Made by a program: the position numbers and the translations under genes
NCBI RefSeq assembly: GCF_000305775.1
Contig: NC_018866.1
Location: 744,001 to 808,000, forward strand
DNA from: Dehalobacter sp. DCA
GTDB lineage: Bacteria > Bacillota > Desulfitobacteriia > Desulfitobacteriales > Syntrophobotulaceae
Length of the DNA stretch: 64,000 nt
Reading direction: 5' to 3'
Shown here: one piece after another, positions 44,484-53,600 of the stretch
Layout of the letters: each line of letters starts with the position of its first letter
How positions within the stretch are numbered: position 1 is the stretch's first letter
Notes under the pieces: generated by a model
Database searches by the model: none
What the model was told of the DNA's origin: nothing
Seen by the model: only the letters and a program-made list of their open reading frames with translations

Positions 44484-45469
44484 TATTCTTTAAACCCCCT
44501 AAATAAGAATTCAACCATATCATCCATGATCATCGGATGATTCTTATCAACACCGCTTTCCAGTGAAGATAAGCAGTACGGGCAGGAAATCAAAGCCCGC
44601 TTTGCTCCGGTATCCGCCAATTCAACTACTCTACGTTTGGAAATTGTTTTGGATATCTCAGGAAACAGCATTTTACTTGGGCCTCCGCAACAGGTTGTCC
44701 ACTCCCTGCAGCGCAGCGGCTCAATATATTTTACACCGACTGCATCCAAAACATCTCTGATCTCCTGGGATATGCCAAGTTCCCTGGCCATCCGGCAGGA
44801 ATCATGGATAACCACCGGATCCTTTTCCTCAACAGCAGGAAGCAAACGCCTTTTTTCCCAGACTAATTCGATAAAAGTCTTCACCTGAACATCCGGAAAG
44901 TCAACCAGTTTGGGATAAATAAGCTTGAACATTTCCGCTGCATGCGGCGAAGTGCAGACGATAACTTTTGCTTCGGTCTCTCTAATGCGTTCAGCTAAGA
45001 TCACAGCATAGGACTTTAATTCTTGCCAAAAACCAAGTTCATCCAGCAAAGCACCGGTATACATATCTGCCTGAGGGTCATAGCAAAGATCATAACCAAG
45101 TTTTTGCAAAATGATTGCTGCTTTATAATTTACAGAATAGAATCTTTCTTTGTCTTTGGCCAAGACAGAAGCATAGATCTTCTCCGCATTAATACCGGTC
45201 TTATTCACAAGCTTTCTTGCTCCCATCAGCCAGGAGAAAAGGTTGCTGGACGAATCAACATAAATCAGAGTCTTGACAAGTGAATCAATATACGGCAAAA
45301 GCTGATATTCACTGCCTGTATAAAACAGGATCTCACCTTTTTTAGGCAGCTTTAAATCTTTCACCCAGGAAGCTATCTCCTTTGGCTTCAAAGCCAGCGG
45401 GTTCTGATATTCAACAATATTATCCCTGATTAAAGCCAAAACAGGCGGCAGTTTTTTCTTCTTAGGCAA
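44483..45469 (-). CDS. LutA/GlpC-like cysteine-rich (CCG domain) protein
   Basis: A 328-residue protein with CCG-domain motifs. DSCRMARELG (about 230) and CCGGPSKMLFP (about 270) form the second half, while the first half has the degenerate TGSEYQLLPYI...YDPQADMYTGALLDELG. Such proteins bind non-canonical 4Fe-4S clusters and pass electrons with LutB-type subunits, as in heterodisulfide reductase HdrB. The start is a TTG with only a weak GAAGGG upstream, so translation level may be low. It is the first of a two-gene operon with the LutB-like gene, divergent from the prohibitin gene. Confidence 0.82.
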   Translation of the reverse strand: MPKKKKLPPVLALIRDNIVEYQNPLALKPKEIASWVKDLKLPKKGEILFYTGSEYQLLPYIDSLVKTLIYVDSSSNLFSWLMGARKLVNKTGINAEKIYASVLAKDKERFYSVNYKAAIILQKLGYDLCYDPQADMYTGALLDELGFWQELKSYAVILAERIRETEAKVIVCTSPHAAEMFKLIYPKLVDFPDVQVKTFIELVWEKRRLLPAVEEKDPVVIHDSCRMARELGISQEIRDVLDAVGVKYIEPLRCREWTTCCGGPSKMLFPEISKTISKRRVVELADTGAKRALISCPYCLSSLESGVDKNHPMIMDDMVEFLFRGFKE

Positions 45470-45701
45470 AATCTCACAGCCCTTCTGATGAAATGATATA
45501 CCAATTATTTAATACAAAAAAAACATAATAGTAAATGCCCAGCAGAAATGTATTATGTATTCATAATTCGGGTAATACAATGATCTCTAACTTTAAAACA
45601 TGTGAAGAAATAATACCCTGCATATTCTGGCCTTCACTCCCCTCTTATGATATGATAAGATAAAATTAGTTTCCAGGCAAAACCAGAAAGAGGAGAATTC
45701 T

Positions 45702-46544
45702 ATGGAAGAAAACATCACTCCGTCCAAACCCAGAAGAGGATTCTGGATAAAAATTATTCCGATTGTAATAATTATTGCGCTTATTGCTGCCATGATCGGC
45801 TTCAAAGGCTACATAATCGTTGAACCTGGCCACCGGGGCGTTATCGTCCAGCTTGGTAAAGTTATGCCGTACGTTTTAGACGAAGGGTTCCACATCATTG
45901 TACCATTCATACAGGATGTTATTCCAGTTGAAGTCCGGCTTCAGAAAGACCAGTCTGACCAAACTACCTCTTCCAAGGACCTTCAGGTCGTAAATACAAC
46001 GATCGCTGTAAATTACCGGCTTAATCCGGAAAATGTCAACAAGCTCTTCCAGGATGTTGGCCTGGAATACAAAGAAAAAGTTGTCGACCCGGCCGTTAGT
46101 GAATCGCTCAAGGCTGTAACCGCTCAGTATACCGCGGAAGAACTAATCTCTAAACGTTCGGAAGTCAGCGCCAAAGTCAAAGAGACGCTTGGTAAGAAGC
46201 TTGCAGTCTATTATATGGGACTGGATGACATCAATATCACCGAATTTGACTTCAGCGATCAATTCAATCAGGCTATTGAGGAAAAGCAGATTGCTGAACA
46301 GCAAGCCTTAAAAGCAAATCTTGATCTTCAGAGAATCCAAGTCGAAGCCCAGCAGCAGATTGAACAGGCCAAGGCTGAAGCAGAAGCCCTGAAGCTGCAG
46401 AAGGATGTCATTACCCCTGAACTGGTAGAACTGCGTAAAATTGAAGCTCAGCTTGAAGCGATTAAGAAATGGGACGGCAAACTCCCGACCGTGACAGGCA
46501 GCGGCGCTGTTCCGTTTATCGATATCAGCAGCCTGAGCAAATAA
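45702..46544 (+). CDS. Prohibitin/SPFH (band 7) family protein
   Basis: A 280-residue membrane-anchored scaffold. One helix lies at about residues 18-36. The PHB domain runs about 38-215 (VEPGHRGVIVQLGKV, EGFHIIVPFIQDV, AVNYRLNPENVNKLFQDVG). A long coiled coil follows (IEEKQIAEQQALKANLDLQRIQVEAQQQI) and then a short tail. Prohibitins form rings and often control FtsH protease or membrane microdomains. No protease gene is adjacent. GAGGAGA precedes the ATG by 7 nt. Its promoter is in the divergent gap with the LutA-like gene. Confidence 0.9.
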   Translation: MEENITPSKPRRGFWIKIIPIVIIIALIAAMIGFKGYIIVEPGHRGVIVQLGKVMPYVLDEGFHIIVPFIQDVIPVEVRLQKDQSDQTTSSKDLQVVNTTIAVNYRLNPENVNKLFQDVGLEYKEKVVDPAVSESLKAVTAQYTAEELISKRSEVSAKVKETLGKKLAVYYMGLDDINITEFDFSDQFNQAIEEKQIAEQQALKANLDLQRIQVEAQQQIEQAKAEAEALKLQKDVITPELVELRKIEAQLEAIKKWDGKLPTVTGSGAVPFIDISSLSK

Positions 46545-46611
46545 TTATGATGAATATTTAACCCTGTATATTTTAGATATTTAGGGATCTTAATATCATT
46601 GTGTAAGGATG

Positions 46612-46652
46612 AAACAGCCCGCATTCTTTCAAAGGAATACGAGCTGTTTTTC
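46612..46652 (+). terminator. terminator after the prohibitin-family gene
   Basis: AAACAGCCCGCATTC pairs imperfectly with GAATACGAGCTGTTT and is followed by TTCTATT. Confidence 0.75.
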
Positions 46653-46691
46653 TATTGAAATTCCGTTTGATTCCATAAAATAATTTTTCTT

Positions 46692-47495
46692 TTATCTGTC
46701 TCCATCCAGAAGGTTCCCAAGTCCTCCAAGGATACTCCCCTCGCCCTTCTGGGCCCCGCCAAGCCTCGGCGCGGAAGCAATGATCCTGTCCGCGAGACGG
46801 CTGAACGGCAGAGACTGCAGCCAAACTTTGCCGGGACCAGAAACAGTTGCAAAGAATAGTCCTTCCCCGCCAAAGAAAGCAGTTTTGATGCCTCCGACAA
46901 ATTGAATATCATAGCAAACGCTGCCGGTCATTCCGACGAGACAGCCGGTATCGACCCTGAGGGTTTCTCCCGGCCGAAGTTCCTTCTCGACAATTGTTCC
47001 GCCGGCATGCAGGAAAGCCAGGCCATCTCCCTCGAGTTTCTGCATGATAAATCCTTCACCGCCAAAGAATCCGGTCCCGAGTCTTTTATTGAATTCGATG
47101 CCGATCGCTACCCCTTTTGCGGCACATAAAAAGGCATCCTTTTGACAGATTACTTTACCGTTATACGCAGTTAGATCAACGGGGATGATTTTCCCGGGAT
47201 AAGGGGCCGCAAAAGAAGCATGCGCTTTGCCTGCCCCGCTGTTGGTAAATAGGGTCATGAAAAGACTTTCTCCTGTTAGCAGCCTTTTTCCTGCTCCAAA
47301 TAGTTTCCCGGTAAGTCCCCTGTTTTCTCCCTGTCCAGATCCGTCCCCAAAGATGGTTTCCATCTGAATGCCCGGTTCCATAAACATTAAGGCTCCTGCT
47401 TCCGCAATCACACTTTCAGCCGGGTCCAATTCAACCTCAACAAACTGCATGTCATCCCCGTAGACCTTATATTCGATTTCGTGAGCTTTTCCCAT
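46692..47495 (-). CDS. AIM24/TIGR00266 family protein
   Basis: A 267-residue soluble beta-solenoid-like protein. TIGR00266 features are [23 protein letters not shown]-like strands, an MFMEPGI turn, and repeated glycine-rich [13 protein letters not shown] and [14 protein letters not shown] strands. The C-terminus is Gly-rich (GGLGNLLDG). The molecular function is unknown; family members are reported near stress/tellurium-resistance or mitochondrial genes. It follows the beta-glucan synthase gene by 160 nt on the same strand with no terminator seen, so read-through is possible. Confidence 0.88.
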   Translation of the reverse strand: MGKAHEIEYKVYGDDMQFVEVELDPAESVIAEAGALMFMEPGIQMETIFGDGSGQGENRGLTGKLFGAGKRLLTGESLFMTLFTNSGAGKAHASFAAPYPGKIIPVDLTAYNGKVICQKDAFLCAAKGVAIGIEFNKRLGTGFFGGEGFIMQKLEGDGLAFLHAGGTIVEKELRPGETLRVDTGCLVGMTGSVCYDIQFVGGIKTAFFGGEGLFFATVSGPGKVWLQSLPFSRLADRIIASAPRLGGAQKGEGSILGGLGNLLDGDR

Positions 47496-47654
47496 GTAAA
47501 CTCCTCTCTTTCCTGATTATCTTTTAGCTATCTTTTGTTCATCTTCATATTTATTCAATTTTACCAATCAATTTCCATACAAAACGCTAAAATCCTGCTT
47601 TTACTTTTCTTTTCCTAAGAAAATCCCGACGATTCACAAGAAATTCTTTATAAT

Positions 47655-50600
47655 TTACAGGGAAATCTCAACGACATGGTTTTTCCCGTCGTCGCTTAAC
47701 GCAATTGGAAAATGATCCTGAACTTTATCATCGACTTTAATCTTAGTAGACGTCATACTTTCACCAGTTTCAGCACCTGCCGGCTGCCGGCAGTTTACCT
47801 TAATTTGATACGTTGAATTTTTATGCCGGTAGGTCAGGGAATAGGTTTCCCAGTTGGACGGGACACACGGGGTTAACGACAGTTTATCCCCTGTAATCTG
47901 CAACCCGAGAATGCCCTCCAAAGCCGCCTGATACATCCATCCGGCAGCGCCGGTGTACCATGTCCACCCGCCTCTTCCGACATTCGGCTGAACCGCATAG
48001 ACATCGGCAGCAATTACATAGGGCTCTGCCTTATATTGACTGACTTCAATACCGGTACGGGCATGATTGACCGGATTCAGCATTTGAAACAGCTCCATCG
48101 CCTTATCCCTGCTACCAAGTTTACTGAACGCCAAAATTGCCCAGGCAGCCGCATGTGTATATTGTCCGCCATTCTCTCTGACTCCAGGAATATAGGCTTT
48201 AATATACCCGGGGTTTTTATCTGTTTTATCAAATGGCGGTGTCAACAGTTTTAACAAGGCTGCCTCCTTATCCCAGAGATATCTTTCTACCGCCAGCATG
48301 GCATCTGCTGCTCTGCTCTTTAAGGCGCTGCCTGACAGTATAGACCAGGACTGGGCAATCGCATCAATTTGACACTCGGAATTTGTGATTGAACCTACCG
48401 GAGACCCGTCATCATAATAAGCGCGCCTGTACCAGGAGCCGTCCCAGCCATGTTTCTCCATATTTACCTGCAGATCATCGAGGATTCCGGTATATTTTTC
48501 AACTCTTTCGTTATCATCCTTTCTGGCACAAATCGGGATGAACCTTTTAAGAACTGCCAGGATAAACCAGCCAAGCCAGACACTTTCTCCATTTCCTTCC
48601 CTGCCAATCGTGCTAAAGCCGTCATTCCAGTCCCCGGTCCCGATCAGAGGCAAACCGTGCCCGCCAAATCGCAGGCTGCGGTCTATCGCCCGTACACAGT
48701 GTTCATATACTGAACCACTCTGCTCTGAGGTCTCCGGAACGGCATAACGTTCGTCTTCGTTTTCCCCAAGTGCTTCAAGTTTTAGAAAGCTTGTTTTCTC
48801 TTCTAAAATACTGAAATCTTCGGTATGTTCCAGATAGTCTGCTGTTACGTAAGGCAGCCACAATAAGTCATCTGAGAATTTTGTCCTGATCCCTTTGCCG
48901 GTCTCCAAATGCCACCAGTGCTGTACATCTCCCTCCGGAAACTGTCTGGAGCTGTGCAGGATAATCTGCTTGCGCGTTATTTCCGGTTTGATGACGGCCA
49001 GGGGCATGACATCCTGAAGCTGATCCCTGTAGCCGTAAGCCCCGCCTGTTTGATAGAATCCTGATCTGGCCCAAATCCTGCAGACAATGGTCTGATAGAG
49101 CAGCCAACGATTTACCAGCAGATCAAAGGACGGCTCCGGAGTTGAGATCTGAATATGTGACAAAACATCATCCCAATAGTGGCTCACATCCTGAAATGCC
49201 TCTTCGATTCTGTCCGGACTGCGAAAAGCTTGAACCAATGAAAGTGCCGTTTCTCTATTTTGTTCATCCCCAAGCAGAAAATAGACCGTTTTTTCTTCTC
49301 CGGGATCCAAGGTTACTTGAAGCTGCAGGACTGCACAAGGATCAATATTCGTACCCATCTTGCCTGAAAGACAAGACAATATCCCTTCCGGTTTTGCCAG
49401 GCTGCCGCCTACACCAAGAAATTCAATACGGTCTGATGTTGACGATAGATAATCCGCACCGGAACCGGTAATAAAGGCTGCTCTTCCGGCAAACTCTTCC
49501 TGGTAGACATTCTGACAGAAGATGGTTTTATCGTGCAGTTCGGTGAGCAAATAAGGCATGTTTTGTTCCCTGTTTACCCCCAGCACCCATTCCAAATAAT
49601 AATAGAGCGAGAGACGTTTCGGCAGCGTATTTTTATTGGTCAGCCTCAACGCTGTAATTTTCAGATTCTGTCCTAGCGGGATAAAGACCCTCGTTTCCTG
49701 GTTAATTCCTAAGCTGGAGTGTTCAAAGACCGTGTACCCCTGACCATGCCTGATAAGATAAGGCTGACTGTCCCTGACTGGCTGCGGCAGAGGTGACCAG
49801 TAGTCTTGGGAATCTTCATCCTTGATAAAGATAGCCTCCCCGCTGACATCTAGCAGCGGATCGTTTGACCACGGGGAAAGTTTGTACTCCCTGCTGTTTT
49901 GGGACCAGGTATAGCTCGCCCCTGCTTCAGAAATAATTGTCCCAAATTTTTCATTCGCGATAACATTGACCCAGGGCAACGGGGTTGGCTGATTTTCCTC
50001 ATTGATGATTACATATTCTTTTCCGTTGTCCGTAAATCCGCCATAGCCATTAAAGAATTTTAAGCCTTCTGTCTTTTTACTCTCCAAGACAGTGCGGCAT
50101 GTTTGATTCACATCCTGTACAGGCAGGCTGCCCTTTTCTGACCGCTCGCTGGTAATACGGTTGCCTGCGATCTGTTCTATCGTGATTCTTTCGCCAGAAG
50201 TATGTTCACTGGCAGCCGGCTCGTCTATGATCTTTTCACCGGCTCGCAGACACTTCATGATCTGGTGGTTTAAAGACCCGTTTTCGCCGGAAAATATGAC
50301 ACTTGCAACGGTATGAAGCAAAACGTCATCCTCCGCGGAAAGCTGATCTTTTTTCAGAAGAAATACGCCTCCGGGTTTATTGACAAGTTTCCGAACATGG
50401 CTGATGCTGATTTTTTCCATAATAACTTCCTGGATCGCCTGGAAGTATCCCGATTCGTCCTCATTGAAAATAACCAAGTCGATGTAGAGGCCTTTGATTT
50501 TCCAATATTCATGAATGGTCAGGATTTGATCCACCAGCTTGAGCTGGCTGCTGTCCTGAATCTTCAGCATGACAACCGGCAGGTCTCCTGATATGCCATG

Positions 50601-53600
50601 AGACCAGAGAGAGGTTTGTCCAAGCTGATTAGATGCTGCGGGGCTTTTCTGGATTGGGCAGCCGTAGATGACCTGCCCAGCCAGACTGGAAATCATATTG
50701 GCTTCTCCAAAAGACAGTTGAAGGTTCGTTAATTCCATCAGATTTTGCGACCATGCCAATTCCTTGGCTTGCGTGATCACATAGCCACTGCGATATTTCT
50801 GGGCAAGCTGAAGGACAGATTCCAGCTTATTGCCGTATCCGGTCAGGAAATAGACAGATACCGTTCTTCCCGGATCAATTCTCACCCTGGCCCGCAGACT
50901 TAAGATTGGATCAAGAACCGCTCCTACCGAATTGGACAAAGGCTGGTTAATATCCATGACCCTAGGGTCGGCCAACGTTCGTCCGCGTCCAATAAATTTG
51001 ACTCTGTCTGTCTCATACTCGGTTTCCCCAAACATATTTCCTTCACTGAACAAGGTATGCATCATATAATGTTCAGCGTTGTGCAAATGCCGCGGCCGCC
51101 GAAAAGCGACAAGGGTATTATTTTCATACTTTGTCTGGATGAACAGCTTGCTGAAGGCGGGATGAGCCATATCCGCCGAGAGTTCATCCAAAGCAACTTC
51201 CACATAACTTGTCAGCTGGAGATCCCTGGAATAACTGCTTTGATTGGTCAGCGTGATTTTCCTGATCTCTACAGGATCCTCAGGAGCGACGAATACATCT
51301 GTCTGCGTGATGATATTTCCGTCTTTGCGGATATACTTGACCGTATTCGGGAAACAGGTTACCTTGTATTCCTCAGGCTGCGTCTGTACCGGTTTGGCTG
51401 TAGCCGACCAAAGATTTCCCGAATTAAGATTTTGGACATAGAAAAATGTTCCGTACCCGTCCATGGCGGGATCTTTGCGCCAACGGGTCAGAAAAAGATG
51501 ATTATACTGACTGTAGCCTGTACCGGAAAGTGTAAGCATGACGGCATATTCCCGGTTCGAAATGAAACTGCAGCGCGGAACCCGGGTATTCGGACTCAGG
51601 TAGACCACAGGTTTCTCTCCGAGTTTGCAGGAAATAGCGCGGACTTCCTTTTCTCCGGTTTCTTCGATGATCGGATTAAACGTATATTCTTTCAACGGAA
51701 CCTGCTCCTGCAGCAGCATTTCAATCGATTTAATGACCGGTTCCCGGTGGAAGCGCTCCTGCATCCTGTTTGCTTCAAGGACATTCCCTAAGGCAATCAG
51801 GCTCATCCCCTGATGGTGAGACATATAGCTCTTGACGATGCTGGATTCCTCATTATACGGAACTCTGCTTTTGGTATAGTCAATCGCTTCAAACAGTCCG
51901 AATACACCGTTATAACCTTTATTTTTCATCATACGGAGGTTTTCCATACTTGCTTTAAAATCAATCGGCAGCGCCATAAAAGTCGAATACGGGGATATAA
52001 CCATATCCTTGGACAATCCTCTTTTCAGGCCTAAGCCCGGAACGCCAAAAGCTTTATATTGGTAATTATTCTGGATATCAAAACAGAAAAATCCCGATTC
52101 GGATATCCCCCACGGCATCTTGGCCTTCTTTGAGTGCGCCTGTTGGATCTTTACCACAGAGCGATAGGATTCATCAAGGAGCGTTCCACGATAGTTATTA
52201 AACAGAATAGAAGGCATTAAAAACTCAAACATGGTTCCACTCCAGGATACCAGACAGCGCCTGCCGTTTATTCTGGTCAGCGGCCGGGCCATCTTAAACC
52301 AGTGGCTTTGAGGCACATCCCCTTTGGCAATTGCCAACAGACTGGTCTGCCTGGCTTCCGAGGCCAGCAAGTCATAATAGGATTTATCCCGTTTTCGCTC
52401 TGTTAAATTGTAGCCGATCGTAAACAGCTTGATCTGATCGTCAAACAAGGGCTTGAAGTTCATTCTGTACACTAAATGATGAAGATCTTTCTGTAGCTTC
52501 CCAGCACGGAGCAAAGTCAGAACGGCTCGTTTAAGCCCGCGATAGAGATAAGGCTGTAATTCCTTACCGGCGGTTTCCGGATTGTTCAGCAAGCCCAGAT
52601 ATTCCCGAATAAGAGATTTGACTGGGTACTGTCCGAGCTTTCGCAAAGAATCAGGCAGGTTAGGCAGGGTCAGGAACGGGAAAAAATATTCCAGCGCATT
52701 TTTTTGGTCTTGAAGCATCCGAGCCAGAGCCTCCGGCCAAAAATCTTTTGTGATCAGCCTGAGGTCTGTTTCGGGTTTCTCAGCCGTATTTCCGTTTTGA
52801 TCTGCGGAATTTCTGAAACGATTGCACGTCAGTTTTGCCCATTTGTCTACAAATGCATAACAAGTTTGAAGGTCTGTTATTCCTGCGCAAGCTCCGGCTT
52901 TTTCAGCTCGCTCACTTGCCATGATGGCTTTCAATTCTGTGCTAAAAGATCCCCTGACGTCAGGATCCACCGTGCCGGCATTCTCCTGACTCAGCAGATA
53001 AGTATCCATGAACCCCTGCAGCATGTTTTGCCCGATTAGTGGTTTCCCCGAAATTTCGGCCAGGCCGTTTTTTAGGGCAATCATATAGCCTGCCAGGTTG
53101 CCGCTGTCAACCGTTGAAATATAGATCGGGTGAAGTGGTTCCAGCGTCTGCGTATCGTACCAGTTATAGATATGCCCATTCCATTTTGGCATTCCTTGGA
53201 TCGTCCGGAGCGTATTCCTGACCCGGCTCAGCATTCTTTCCGTGCTTACATAGCCGAGATCTCCGGCTGTAAGGTTAGCCAGCAGCGCCAGCCCGATGTT
53301 GGTAGGTGATGTCCTGCAGGCCTCTCCTTTATGCGGTTCCATCTGGATATTATCCGGAGGCAGATAATTGTTTTTCGCATTAACAAAAAGATCAAAATAA
53401 GCCCAGACCTGCCGGGAGAACATACGAAGCTCCCGGTGGTCTTCGGAAGAAATCTCTGTGATAGAATCAGCATAAGGCAGACTCATTCGATAGGCAAGCC
53501 ATGGTGACGTCAACCAGCTGATCAGCAGGATCGTCAGGATTATCCCGGTAAGCAGGCTCACATAAAAATAACCGGATAGAAAGAAAAGGCTCATCACGAT

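Noticed and set aside
51057-51791. 244-codon plus-strand ORF within the glucan synthase gene
   Set aside because: It lies wholly inside the large gene on the opposite strand, without a domain or start signal.
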